Program-made: the position numbers and the translations under genes
In this document: positions 34,880 through 47,040 of the stretch, one piece after another
How the letters are laid out: each line of letters opens with the position of its first letter
Position numbering within the stretch: the first letter of the stretch is position 1
Origin: Atkinsonella hypoxylon
Lineage: Eukaryota > Ascomycota > Sordariomycetes > Hypocreales > Clavicipitaceae
Direction: 5' to 3'
Assembly: GCA_000729835.1 (NCBI GenBank)
Contig: JFHB01000113.1
Span: forward strand, 1 to 64,000
DNA length: 64,000 nucleotides
Notes under the pieces: generated by a model
What the model was told of the DNA's origin: nothing
The model's input: the letters and a program-made list of their open reading frames with translations, nothing else
Database searches by the model: none

Positions 34880-35027
34880 GCCCAGCCACATGTTAGCGAA
34901 TACTATTTTGAGTTAGCTTCTCCAAGCATTCGTTTAAGCGCATGAGGCATTACCAGCCATGTGATGATAAGATTTCTAGAGTTGCCAACCACGGCTCCCG
35001 GGTAATTCCATTTTTTTGCTTTCCGGT

Positions 35028-35933
35028 CTAGTCATCCAGATCCATAGCCATGGCATCGCTTCGCTGGACAACGCCTTCCTTGACCATCTTGATGCCCTTT
35101 TCTTTGATCGTCTGGTCGAGAAACTTTTTCACCTGCTTACATCCATCGAGACCAACAGCCAACATGCCTTCAAGGCGACTGACTTGAACACGACTCTCAC
35201 ATACTAAAGCGACAACCCTGTCACTATCTCCAAGCGAAGCAACAGTCAGGAATGGAAGCTCTTGTTCCTCTTGATTGTTCAGGTCAAGTAGAGGATCTGC
35301 CGATTCATCGCCAGCGGCATAAGACGAAGTCGATCCAGCTGTACATGCGGCTACATAGTCCGTCATTGGAATCCCTGCATCGATGATGGCGAGGGTGGCA
35401 GCGTTGATGAGCGCTGCCAACAATGACCCATCTTGCGACAGGATGTGAAGCGATATGTTGATCGAAGAGTGTGGAAAGAGGTGGGTGTGAACGGTCGACA
35501 GGAGGGCTTTCGCAATTGTGATTTCAATTTCTTGTGTTCTCCTGGTGCTCTCTGTTAGCGGACCCCCCCTCTCCTGTTTGCAGTTCTCGTCACCCGTGTA
35601 TCCCTTTTTCGTTGCTTACTTGTCGTTGCGACCTCTCTTCTTGCGATCGACGCTGGAAAAGCCAGCGATGACCACGTTCACGTTAATGGAGGCGGTATCT
35701 CGCGTCGATATCTGGCCGCCTGCCCTGCGCTGCGCTTGGGACTGCGGTTGCTGCTGCTGTTCCGAAGGACCAGTCACGACACACATGACCTTTGTGTGGC
35801 CCATTTCGAAGTATGACGATCCGTCGGCTGCATTTTGAGTTCGAATCTGTGCGTGCAGACGACGCAACTCATTCCAGCGACGTCCGTCGACACGGAGAAG
35901 AGCTAACGAATAGGTTGACGTGTCAAGAGGCAT
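35028..35933 (-). CDS. RRP41: Exosome core subunit Rrp41 (Ski6)
   Basis: RNase PH-fold subunit of the nine-subunit exosome ring, used in 3'-to-5' RNA processing and decay in nucleus and cytoplasm. Exons 35933-35620 and 35541-35028 (intron 35542-35619, phase 2) give 275 residues. The N-terminal block LRVDGRRWNELRRLHAQI and YFEMGHTKVMCVVTGP are hallmarks of Rrp41. A Gln-rich loop (EQQQQPQSQAQRR) is an insertion. After the intron come TIAKALLSTVHTHLFPHSSI and HILSQDGSLLAALINAATLA, then DAGIPMTDYVAACTAG. The C-tail ends AMDLDD, acidic. A loop of about 20 acidic and Ser residues (SSYAAGDESADPLLDLN) is longer than in yeast. The eukaryotic ring is structural and not catalytic, by family knowledge. 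Confidence 0.94.
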
Positions 35934-37330
35934 GGTTATTCCTGTTCTGCCGCTGCCGCGTAGAGGCTGACAGTTGCGAAGTTGGGGGGGCTTTTTTTTT
36001 TTTTTTTTTTTTTTTTTTTCCACGTAAGGTAAGGTTTTTTTTCTGATCTCCCACCTGCTTGTCATCTATTTTATTACAAATCTCTTTGACGCTTACTGAC
36101 GGAATCATACACCAATAATAAATGCTCTCCTTTGGGTACCTCCTCTACAGTACTGCTCTACGTCATAATGGAATACCCAGTTGTTTAATTATATTAATGA
36201 GGTTCCAGCTCATCCATCTCTGGTCCAGCTTTGCTCGCCGCATCTGAAGTCCATGTGGGGCTTTTTTTTTCCCTAGCTATTTGGTAAGCGGTGACAAAAG
36301 TCAACATAAACTTAACTTGTTCCTTCATAAACACATTGACATGTGTTTATGAAGCTAGTTAAGCGACATAAATGTGTCTTTAGCTTAAAAACTAGTTCTA
36401 GAGGTACTAGCATGCCTATATGCCAACAATACATGGCAATAGTTAAATTTAACGTGTTGCTGGGATGACTACGTAGTATTGTGTGATCTATTATTGCCAA
36501 AACGCATTATGTGCGATTTAGCGTGGAATATTTCTAAAAGCTACTGCTCCGTCAATCTTGGGTTGTTCTATTATCGGGCACCCTAGTTTTTGTATACAAA
36601 TAGCGGCGGGTATTCTTGGTTGTGGGCGAATTTTGCCGGGGTCATAGATAAACTAAGGGCAGCTTTCTAATCCTGACATTATCATTGAAATCGCGTTTAC
36701 TCGTCAATTTGAAGTAATTCGCAACACCATGAATGCATCCATCCCGTAGGTGACCAATCGGGCTGAGTTGAGTGTTAGCAGTAGATAAGTAGTGCGACGT
36801 TGCCTCCGAGATCACGATACCGAACACATGTCATCTTTTACGCGTCAAGTCGGGAATCCAAGAACGTTGGATCCTTGGTCATAGGGAAGAACTCGCCTTG
36901 TGTACTTCACAGAAAGTCAATCGTGTGTTTTCTCGTGACGCATTATGATAGGTGCTGACCGCAAATGCCATGAGCTCGTAAACATCAGGCGCCTGTCGAC
37001 GAGTCCTACGACGGTTGCGGGTGGTTACGATTGCAGGACTGGATTGATGAAAGAAGCTTGCGGCTCATTTAGTTAAGCTGTTGTCACACCGGGCTATCTA
37101 TTTAGCCGTGCTTCTTCCGATAGCGCGGGTGCGTAGTTGTCACAGCGAAAATCCACTGGTAGGTACCTACCTACCTAAGTACTGTGCGTAAGATTCGTCG
37201 GACTTTGCATTTCTGCATGCGCGTTCCGAGACGCAAAAAGTCATTCTCGTCTTGCGCAACTATCGCGCAACCAGTGCTAGCCTTATTCGATTTGCAGGAC
37301 ACCCTCAGATTTTCCAGCAAAGCTGTCAAA
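35934..37330. other. Divergent upstream region (RRP41 / zinc-finger gene)
   Basis: About 1.4 kb. Contains a T run of about 27 preceded by six G (35986-36019), a strong hairpin (36311-36363, listed separately) and a GGTAGGTACCTACC cluster at about 37158-37181, some 150 bp before the zinc-finger ATG. No gene recognised. Confidence 0.55.
36311..36363. repeat. 53-bp imperfect palindrome with a 13-bp perfect stem
   Basis: CTTCATAAACACA (36323-36335) and its exact reverse complement (36342-36354) are separated by TTGACA. An outer CTTAAC/GTTAAG pair (36311-36316 and 36358-36363) extends the symmetry. It could form a cruciform or RNA hairpin. It lies in non-coding DNA. Confidence 0.9.
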
Positions 37331-38453
37331 ATGGGAAAAAAGAAGCGTGGACATCCAGACATTGAGGAGGTTCTTTCACGTCCTTGGTGCTATTACTGTG
37401 AGAAGCCTTCTATCTCAGGTCAACTTGTTCCTGAAGTGACTAATTGATTACAGGCGAGCGCGACTTCGAAGATTTGAAACTCCTCATCTCCCACCAGAAA
37501 GCCAAGCACTTCAAATGCGACCGCTGCGGTCGGCGACTGAATACAGCTGGAGGTACAACACGATCGCAAGATGCTAACCTTGAGGCTCATCCTCCGAGCG
37601 CCCGAGCTTGGATTGTTGAAACGCTGACGCGCTCTAGGTCTGTCCGTTCACCTAAACCAAGTGCACAAGGAGACACTCAGCCAAGTCGAGAATGCTCTTC
37701 CAAATCGGCAAGGTCTCGAGGTAGAGATTTTTGGGATGGAGGGCATACCTCAAGAAGCATTAGATCAGCATCGTAATCGCATCATCCAAAACTTCTACCA
37801 GGCTCAAGAAGATAGGCGTATCGCAACAGGAAATCCAGCGTCTGGACAACCTATGCAACGCAAGAAGATAAAGATCGAGACATCAGAAGAGCTCTTAAAA
37901 CGGCTAGCAGAATTCCGAGCGAACAATAAGGCGGGCATAGCGAATGGTGGTCAAGATGCCGCGCGAATAACAGATGCTCATACAACGCAACATGTACGTC
38001 CAAGGTGCCCACCTCTTTTTGCTCTGCCCAAAAAAAAAACAAAAAAAAAAACCCTTTTCTAACAATTACAACTGCCAGAGCAATACATTGCAGTTTCCTA
38101 CGCAGCCAGCTTTATCTACCCAGCAACCATACGGGCATTTTGCCAAAGAATCCTTGCCCGCCCGTCCTCCGAGTAACTCGTCGACTGCAGCTGGTCTCGC
38201 CCAACGACCCCCACAGGCCGGGCTATGGCCAGCGGCTGCTGGGGATGATATAGATCAGTTGATTCGAATGGCAGAGGCAGGTGTGAAAGCGCCGCCTTCA
38301 CACGCACAAGACGTAGAAGATACTGCAGCTCAGAAGGTACGGAAGGATAGGGAAAAGAAAGGGCGCATGGTGTATGATGACGCAGAGTTTAGCCCGGAGG
38401 AGAGAATGGCTGCACTACCACGGTATGCTTTTGTCCCGGAGATTGGGACCTAG
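37331..38453 (+). CDS. BuGZ/ZNF207-like C2H2 zinc-finger protein
   Basis: Homologue of the animal spindle and Bub3-binding protein BuGZ (ZNF207), which also binds microtubules and spliceosome parts. Exons 37331-37397, 37454-37552, 37638-37993 and 38079-38453 give 298 residues. The start is [20 protein letters not shown]. Zinc finger 1 is split by intron 1 (WCYYC | [18 protein letters not shown]). Finger 2 ([15 protein letters not shown] | LSVHLNQVH) is split by intron 2. The diagnostic block after the fingers is [15 protein letters not shown], then [14 protein letters not shown]. The C-terminal half is Pro/Gln/Ala-rich, ending [17 protein letters not shown]. The last acceptor may be 38078 or 38093; both keep frame and differ by five residues. 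The role in the fungus is unproven. Confidence 0.9.
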
Positions 38454-38907
38454 AAGATCTGACGGAGCACCCGAGGCGGTGCCAATCATGTATCGAGTGA
38501 AATGCTGTAGTGCTTGGCTCTCAAAATATCTCGACATATAACATAGTTTGCTTATGGGTCTGGATTTGTACATTTAGCCCAAGAACTGCAGAAGACAGCT
38601 GAAGCAAATGATACGAAGATTAACAACGCTCTCCTGCTCTCTGCAACAATATAGGTACATGTTGGCCTCACGAATAGCGATGGGCTGTGTGGGAACATAC
38701 ATGACGTTGTAAAGGCAATAACCGCGATGGCGGAGCGTCCCTCTCGATCTACAACATACGGTAGAAACTTATCCGGGCTGTGTCATGTGTGTGATCAGCT
38801 TCAGGCTTCAGGGTGTTTCGTCGCTCGTTAACGGAACAGCTTGTCCTTTAATGATTAATGATTATATGAAAGCTGTGAAAATGGTTTAAACAAAAATGAC
38901 ACGGTAA

Positions 38908-38950
<43 letters not shown>

Positions 38951-39790
38951 AACAAACCTACCCCCCCCCCCCCCCAAAAAAAAAAAAGGCTTGGGGTAAC
39001 AAGTAACATGTCGATTTGTTCTTGCTTGTCGCAAAGATCACTTGTCTCGAACATTACATGATGGGGACATGTTTAGAGCATCAACGTGCTAGAAGTCCAA
39101 GACCGAGAACGGTACTATGCTCAAAGTATTTCTAGCGCCTAGGAAGATAGGCTACCTGGATTTTGGTATTCGCTGCATTCATATTCGCGGACTCTGGCTT
39201 GGCTGAATTAGCTACCTAGGTTAAAGAACGGTATTATGACAGAATGCGCCCCAGTCGCAGGTATATGGATAATGGTAGTGATCAAAATAAGGCCTTGTAG
39301 CATTGTTATTATCTTTCCCGAGTTATTATTTTCGGATGCTCTATCAGACGTCTGGTCTATTAGAGGTCCATCAAAGCTTCTATGAGACCCTAGCGACACT
39401 AACCACGAGATATATATATTATGTATATACTACAATGGCTATTCAAGGGGTTATTATTACCCAGCTCTGATCAGAAAATCAGGGTGGCGCGCGAAGGTAG
39501 TTAGTTAAGTGGAATATGTTGAGGGAGGCACGTGCAATAAATTTCAATATCGTGACGTCATATATATCATTATATCGCGTATGGAATGGGCAGGCAGCAA
39601 CCGATGATGTATGTATATTGTCTTCAGCGTTACAGAGAGATTTTTGAACTCGCTTCTTTGATTCCTATCTTCTACAGAATAAAGCTAGACCTGCCTGCTT
39701 CAGTTGCAAAGGTCCAAGACGTATGCTAGGTAGATTTAAACCCAAAGTTCAAGGAGGCCTCGCAGTATAGCAGCAATCTTGGTAGTGCAG

Positions 39791-39845
39791 CCATGGTATG
39801 AGTACTAGCAGCATCTGCATTATAAGGCAGTACATGCACCTAGGT
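39791..39845 (+). repeat. Inverted repeat, left arm (55 bp)
   Basis: The reverse complement of 40746-40800 matches this arm at 48 of 55 positions by eye, and six of the seven differences are transitions. The arms are about 0.9 kb apart and point inward, as in terminal inverted repeats of a DNA transposon or MITE. I see no transposase between them and no clear target duplication. Confidence 0.8.
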
Positions 39846-40745
39846 CCGGCACCTCTCTTATGGCGAAATTCGCACGTAAATTGAAGTACCTTTTCACACT
39901 CCTTTCGTCCCAACTGACCCACTAGTACCCACTTGCCCTACGTCATGCAATGACATAAGCCGTGGCCTATGCATCACCACCGAAGGCTCGATCAAAGTTT
40001 ATCCATATCTTGGCAGCACTCTTGGCGAGCACTTTTGGCCGATTCAATAAACCTAAGGCCAACGGCGGCAGATGAGCCTAAAATGAAAGGTTTATCCCAC
40101 ACCCGGTCTTGCCGCAAAGATACTTCCCATATTAGAACTCAAGAGGCACTACCATCCGTATGAAGATTTTTTGTTTGTTTTTAAGCAAATCTAGAACATC
40201 AGCGTCGTAACTCTGCACAGAATTGCGTACCTAGATATGTAAGGGCGCATCCTTCCGTTTTGGGTTTAGTTGCTACTCTGCGTTTCAAAATCCCATTGCC
40301 GCGCGGTTATGTACTCTCTTTCGGGAACCCTACCCTGTCGTTCAAGTCTTGGCAGGCGAGTGACTAAATGCGCAGTACTGATTTTCGATCATGCAGTAGT
40401 AGAAGCTAAGCTTCACACAAGGGCTACGAGGGAGTAATATAATCCAAGCGCCATTCAATCTAGCCTGTTGAGCCTGGCAACATGGCTTAACCGGGCGGAA
40501 TTCGAACCCGCTTGCTTGACTGCGTAACCTAAAGTAACTTTTAGTACCTGGGCACCCACATAGCCTTAAGAAATATGCTACATGAAATTACTAAGTTATA
40601 TATATATACACATCTTGGCCGCATTAGTAATAATATATTAAGCCTTATAGGCTATAATTCAGGTATTTAATTATACTTATTATAATGATGCCTTTAACTA
40701 CCAGTAAAGCAGTAAGTAAAACTGCCATCAACACAAGGACTAGGT

Positions 40746-40800
40746 ACCTTGGTGCATGTACTGCCTTGTAATGCAGATGCTGCTGGTACTTATACTATAA
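40746..40800 (-). repeat. Inverted repeat, right arm (55 bp)
   Basis: Partner of 39791-39845. The core shared on opposite strands is AGCAGCATCTGCATTA, then AAGGCAGTACATGCACC. The element they would bound is 39791-40800 (1010 bp). Confidence 0.8.
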
Positions 40801-41547
40801 CGTAAATTAGTGCTTAGAAGGAGTACCCTTAAGATGCGTTATTTGATTGGTGTATGATCCCTGTCGGTACCGCGCTAGAGCCGTACCGACCTTAAAGGGA
40901 CGTAGATGCACATGAGTAGCTAACTAGATAATGTCAAGGTTGAGACGGGTTAATCCGGTACTAGTCAGTCTGATATTCCACCGTCTTGAGCAGTGGAGCA
41001 CGTAATAGGTGGTCTTATCCAGACTTGTCCTGGTTGATGGGATGTAACATAATCTTCTGCACAGCTTGACTGCAGCGATAAGACAACACCACCAACAACA
41101 ACAACAACAACAACAACAATAACTGCTCGCCTAGTACAGAATAGAAGTTAAGCCTATGAAGTCACATTATGGTTGAAGAAGTCCGAGTTATATTATTCTT
41201 TCAAGTACGACTTAGGCTCATCTGATGCTCACACGGCGCAATATTTTCATCTACAGAGGCCGGTCGCCTCGTCAATTGTAATATCTCTAATGCATGTATA
41301 TAACAATAACAGGCCATGACCCCATTCCCGAAGCCAAACTCGCACCCGCGTATATACCAAAGGCGGGTGAAACACACAAGACAGCTGTGCTCCTCTAGAA
41401 CATGGTGTTGGCTGCCATGGCTGCTACTCCGGTTCCGAAGAGGACAAGTTAAGACTTAGCAGGAAAAGATGCAGGAGCTGCAATAGACTAACTCAGCGGC
41501 ATTTGCGTCGAGCTGGGCACAGCAAGTCCAGTGGTAGCTTCAGGGAT

Positions 41548-42066
41548 TTAAGCTAACACCAGCTTTACCATTTTATTTTTTTCCGCCTCGTCGTAGCAGC
41601 GGATAAAGGCAGTGATGTATTTGACCCATGGAGCGTTTTCAAGCTTCATTATAGTATCATACCAGCGATTACGGCAGCGACGGGCCTCCTCGACAGCCGC
41701 TAAGAGGTTGCCTTTCTGCCAAACCTTCATTGAGTTATCCCAGGAAACGATGTCTGAGAGCAGCGACGCCGGTGCTGACGTAAAAAAGTCACAGTTCTTT
41801 CCAAGCTCATCGTCGTACGATGGTAGGGTGTTGAGTAGCTCCCTGGGGGGCGTGATCTGGTCAGTGAAAGACTTCATAAACTTTCTGGTTGAGCATTCAG
41901 AAGGATCCGTCCAGTTAGCGGGCGGCTTGTGGTGCAGGAGGACTTCCCACAACTTGGAGTCCAAAGCATCGGCGGCCACAGTATGGGCGGCCGCAGCATC
42001 GTCGTACACAGCAAGGGCGACCACAGCAAGTGGCGACAGAACGAAGAGCGCTAGTGCGGCTTTCAT
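41548..42066 (-). CDS. Small secreted protein of unknown function
   Basis: Single exon, 172 residues from the ATG at 42066, chosen because it begins the signal peptide MKAALALFVLSPLAVVALA (an ATG at 42078 adds four residues). The mature protein is Ala-rich at first, then helical, with four cysteines: ECSTR, NCDFF, RRCRN and IRCYD. One Asn-glycosylation site (NWTD) is visible. It is unlike any family I can name. It is the last gene before the AT-rich transposon block starting near 43.2 kb, a position common for fast-evolving secreted proteins in two-speed fungal genomes. Function is not inferable. Confidence 0.65.
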   Translation of the reverse strand: MKAALALFVLSPLAVVALAVYDDAAAAHTVAADALDSKLWEVLLHHKPPANWTDPSECSTRKFMKSFTDQITPPRELLNTLPSYDDELGKNCDFFTSAPASLLSDIVSWDNSMKVWQKGNLLAAVEEARRCRNRWYDTIMKLENAPWVKYITAFIRCYDEAEKNKMVKLVLA

Positions 42067-43228
42067 GCTGGGAGGCAATGATATTCTATAATAATGTGGT
42101 AATATAAAGTTTGGATGCAGATGTAAGATGCGTGAGCCACAGACAAGATGACGTATTTGTGATCAAAGCGTAGACGGAGTACAGAAACCCTGTTCAGATG
42201 TTCTCGTGAAATGCTGTAGAGAGACGATAAAAAGAGCAAGAACAAAGCGTTTTATAGATTTGCAGAATGGCAGCTTTACTGGTTGACCCAGCATACAATG
42301 ACTAGCGACATGTCAAATTCCCGGACGTCTGGTTCGTTGTGTCGTGCCATTTTGGGAAGAAAACAGCCGACGAAGATGAACTTTAAGCGGAGGAAGCCGA
42401 GTTAATCAAGCAACAGGGTCTTTGTCCCCCGCTTGTTTGGGGGGGGGGGAGGGGAGTAGACGGGGATGAAGAAGGAAGGGGCCGAAATGGATGAGCTGAA
42501 ATGAGTCTACCAACTAACAACTTGCCAAGAGTCTTGTGATTATACATAACAGCAACACCGGGCGCTTCCTCCCTCGCCCTCAATCATATCTCAAGGCGAT
42601 TTAACAAACTCGGTCCTGCTCATAAAGACCCAAGGAATTGGCGTGTAACGCCCTGACAGTTATACCGGCATTAATGCTCATTCGATTTGGTAGGCAGAAT
42701 TTTGCACGTCTTTGATACCAGCATCCTCCTATATAGAAGTTAGTATAGAACTGAAGTGCTATAGAAGTAAATCAAGGCTGCAGCAGAGCAACTTTCCCCT
42801 GCTAGCAACTCGATCTACGTTTATGCTTCTTTCATCTTCATTCTAACGGTTGATTTTCTTGGCCTCTAGAACCTCGTGAATATATCATCCGCAGGGCTCG
42901 TGGTTGCCTCTGCCGTCCTTAGATGCTGCCTCATCGAGGCGGTCTTCAACCTGGACGGCAAGTAAGTTACCGAGACTTTCAGCAAGCAATTACCCTTTAT
43001 CTGTGGGGAAAATCAACACATATCATCCTGCCTAGCATGACTGTCCACTGGGAACACAGTAAACCTCAGGGCTGACCCCTTTGCGTAAGGGTCCAGGTAG
43101 GGCCATAAGGTAGCCTAATTAGGCAGGCAGTGAAGACTTGGTATATGCTTAGTATATGCTAAGCATGTTCAAAATCCTACAATATATTAGTGCGAATTAG
43201 CACTTTTATATTTTGAGTATATACATAG
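42067..43228. other. Boundary region, no gene seen
   Basis: Contains a G run (about 42439-42448). GC content falls from about 43.1 kb. Composition before that is ordinary. No open frame of interest. Confidence 0.55.
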
Positions 43229-43486
43229 TGTTACGGTGGGATCCGACGTGGGTTTGTCGGAAGTGACAATAGGTTGTTGGATTCGATAGGTTATGTAATA
43301 ATTCGTAAGAGGAGTTGTAAGAGCTTCTATAAGGAGCATTTAATAATAATGTTCTAGTAAATAATTGTTAATTGTTTAATCTAACTACTTAAGCGTTACT
43401 TCTAACTACTTATATATAATTACAGTTATATACACTAGTGACCTATAGGTCTGTAGAATTATTCTATAATAAGTGCTACCTCTACA
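43229..43486. repeat. Candidate solo or terminal LTR
   Basis: The segment starts TGTTACGGTGGG and ends CTCTACA, the TG...CA form of a fungal LTR, at the exact point where the AT-rich block begins. Its first 60 bp keep CG and CA steps while the rest is AT-rich. There is no second copy in the window, so this is a suggestion from end sequence and position only. Confidence 0.35.
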
Positions 43487-46400
43487 AAAAAGATTAGCTA
43501 TTCTAGCTATTCTAAAAAATTAATTATTAGTTATTAGAAGATATATTAGATTAAACTAAATAACTTATTAATCTAGCTATTATAAAAGGCGCAGAAAGGT
43601 AGTTATTGTTTTATTGTATAAGTATATATTATTATTATTGTAGTGCAATCTACAGTATAGGCTGCTATATTTATGTATTTTCCTTATGCACTTATATTAC
43701 CTAAATTACACTTATAATCTAGTAACTATTAAATCTATATATTAAATTAATAGATTTCCTTAAACCTAATAGAGCGTTAAAGCTTATTCTATAATCTATA
43801 TATAAGTAAAGTTGCATAAAATTATTCTAAACAATATTAAATTCTATAAATTAATCTTATATAATAAAGCTAATTTATTAAATCTATATAGTATATTTCT
43901 TATATAAGATTGTTCTATATAGTATTAAAAGCATTAAAAATTAATTTATATTAAAGCTAATTTTTTATTAAATCTCTTTAGTGTATTTCTCTATATATAT
44001 ACAGCCTATTTTAATCTTTAGGCATTAGCAATAGTAGTAAATTGTTAGTTAGTTATAGTAGGCTGTTAGTTCTCTCTAGAAAGTAAAGCTAGTAGATGCT
44101 TCTAGTAGCTTTAGAGAGAGTTTTACCTAGAAGGCACTAGTTTTACACTTAGTAGGTGTTTCTACTAGTTTACCTATAGCTAGCCTCTTAGTTAGCGTTT
44201 TTACCTTAGTTAGTATTAGCTTTACTGTAGAAGGTATTTCTTATAGAATTAATAGAGAGAAATATATTAAAGATAGGTTAATTAGAATAAATAAAGCACT
44301 TCTTCTATATTAAATAGTGCTAAATTTATTATTAAAGAGGCTTTATATAGTAATAAACTAGTTAGCTAAGCGTTCTAAGAAGTCTATATAGATACAGTTA
44401 ATTTTATATTATAGATATCTATTTTCTGCCTACAGTATATTAATATTGCTAGTAACCTTTAGTAAGGTTTTATTTTTATTAATAACGTTATTAATACCTT
44501 TATTAAATTAACTTATACTATTTAGTTAGTTATATATACTATAGATAGTAGTTTATAATTTATTAAACTACTTATTAAATAAACCTCCTTTAGCCTCTAT
44601 TTTAACCTAGTTAATCTTTTTATTTAACTTATTAATTTTAGTAATATAGAGGTTAAGTTACTTCTATATAGTATTATTACCTATAGAAGTATCCTTAAGG
44701 TAGGCTTTAATTATTTCTTTAGTATTAAATTTATACTTCTTCTAAAGAAAACTATTATACTAGCTTTAGGATTACACCTTAGCTAATAGAATAAAGAGTA
44801 AGTTTATACAGCTAATACTAGCTAAAGTACCTATAATAGTGCTATTAATTCTACTAAATTTATTAAAGAAGTAAATAGTAAGTAACACTATCTATAATAG
44901 TAAACTAGTAAATAAATCTATAGTAATAGTTTCTTTACCTCTTTTTACTATATTACTACTATAGTATACAGTAGCTACTACTTTTACCTATATTTTGCCT
45001 CTTTTAGCTACTTTAGTGTTACCTATAGATACTTTAGTATTCTTACCTTTATACTGCTAGTTCTAGTGCTTTACTTTATAGTTATTATAAATTTTAAAGA
45101 TATATATTACTGTATTCTACTAGAGTAAGTAATATATATTATCTTTAAAGACCTTAATGCTAATTTTATTTATTATACTGCCTTTTAGGGTAAATTTATA
45201 GGTATAAGTGTAAATAGTATTTTCTATATTCTATACCTTCTCTTTAGCTTTATTAGTATAGCAATACTAACTATAGTCTTCTATTATAGGCTCTATATTA
45301 ATAATATTAATATTATCTTTAATTTCTATAGAAATAGTGCTAAAAATAAACTTATTAACTTATAGAGTGCCTTTAGTACTTTTAGGCCTACTAAAAGTGC
45401 TATATAAGCAGCAAAAGTTAAGTAATATAAGATAAGTTTTAATATTATTTAGTTCTATAGCTACTATATTACCTTTATAGTTATATTTCTACTCCTTAAA
45501 CTTAAAACCTTTACTTTTAGCGTTAAAACTATTATTATAATTAATATATATATTAAAAGTAATATATTCTTCTTTAAGTTTAAATAGTAGTAGTATTATA
45601 GCTTAAGTGTAGTTACTATTGTTATTCTCTTCTTAAAATAGAGTATTTAGGTTTATTAGAATTAATAACTCTAAACTACTAAAAAAAAAGAATAATAGTA
45701 GTAGATTTTCTACAGAAGAAATAGAAGAGGTTAGAAGTAGCTCTATAAACGCTAGTTAGTTCTATAAGCTATAGGAATTTACTCTATAGGCAGTTTATTA
45801 CTCTTAGTGTAGTATTTTAGTATTTAACTATTAAAAGTAGTTAAATAATAGCCTAAAGGGATAAAAAGAGTAGTAGCTATAATAGTATTAATAAATTTAT
45901 AAAGATTTTATAATATATAAAGGTATAAGAAAAAGGTTATATAGTAGAAAGTATAAAAATTCATAAAAGTAAAGGTAAATTTATAGAGAAAAGTAGATTA
46001 AAATAATAGTATATAGATTTATAGGTATTTTCTTCTTAATCTTTTATAATTCTATAATATAGGTTAATTTTAATAGTTTTAATAATAATAAATAAGGAAA
46101 TAAGAAAAGAGATACTAAAAGATTTAAATAATCTATTATATAATAAAGGAAATTAAAACTTATAAAGAAAAGAGTTAGTAGTAAGCTTTTACTAACTAAT
46201 TTAGGGCTTTCTAGTAAACTATATTACTCTTCTATTAACGCTAATACTCTTCTTCTTAATTTATAGAGTGTTTCTATAGATATTTATTTATAATTTTAAA
46301 AGTATTAACTTTAAGCTTATTTTTAGCAATCTATTAGTTATCTTTAGTAAAGAACCCTTTCTATTATATAAGGAATTCTAAATATAGCTTACTTAACCTA

Positions 46401-47040
46401 CTATAGAAACATTAGATTTAATAGGCGTAAATTTACTTAATTTCCTAATAGTTCTCTATACTAAACCCTTTTATTATAATTAGTAGTAGTAGTTGCTCTT
46501 CTTAGTTAAAAGGGTTCTTACTCTATTTTAACTTCTAAAGGTAAGCTGCTAATACTACTAAGTATATATATAAATCTAGTAGGAAATTTAAGTAAAACAA
46601 TAATAGATTTACTTTTGTAAGAACCTTATATAGCTTTACCTATTAAGAAGACTATTTCTTTTTTAGCTTTTCTAGAAGTATATATTCTTAGTGTAATTAT
46701 AGGTAGACTATATTCTCTACTTTAATGTTAATAGGCTTATATTAAGCGTTATATTTAATCTTACTTAAGGCATTTACTATACTAATAGCTATCTCTACCT
46801 CTTGCTAGTATAGCTTCTAAAGTATAGCTATATTGCTTATATCTATTCTATTACTAGAAACGTTACCTAATTAGATTAAATTAACAATAGTAGCTAGTTA
46901 GAAACTATATATAAGTTTATTAAAGGAAATCTCTATACTAGCTGCTACTATATTATTAAGCTAGTGCTATAGTGCTAAAAGTATTACAGTTTATAGTGTA
47001 TTTAGATTTATAACTATATAGTATTAAACAGTAATAATAT
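43229..47040. mobile_element. RIP-degraded transposon remnants, unassigned
   Basis: About 3.8 kb, very AT-rich and almost lacking CA and TG steps (a typical 60-base line has no CA, three TG and about nine TA). No frame stays open in any of six readings. Composition is what repeated RIP leaves. I cannot place it in a family; the minus strand around 44.4-44.6 kb could be a retroviral-type integrase but is too mutated to be sure. Confidence 0.7.

Larger units (their letters stand above)
38454..41547. other. 3.1-kb gene-free stretch with simple repeats and an inverted-repeat pair
   Basis: Holds a CA microsatellite (about 38908-38945) followed by C and A runs (to 38988), a CAA microsatellite (about 41092-41120), AT-rich segments (39400-39480 and 40590-40720), and two 55-bp inverted-repeat arms (listed separately). 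No coding frame longer than about 65 codons. It probably contains decayed non-coding transposon sequence. Confidence 0.6.

Noticed and set aside
40480..40560. tRNA-like T-arm on the minus strand (GCGGGTTCGAATTCCGC)
   Set aside because: No matching acceptor stem, D-arm or anticodon arm could be built around it, and the last T-stem pair is only a wobble. At best a tRNA-derived relic.
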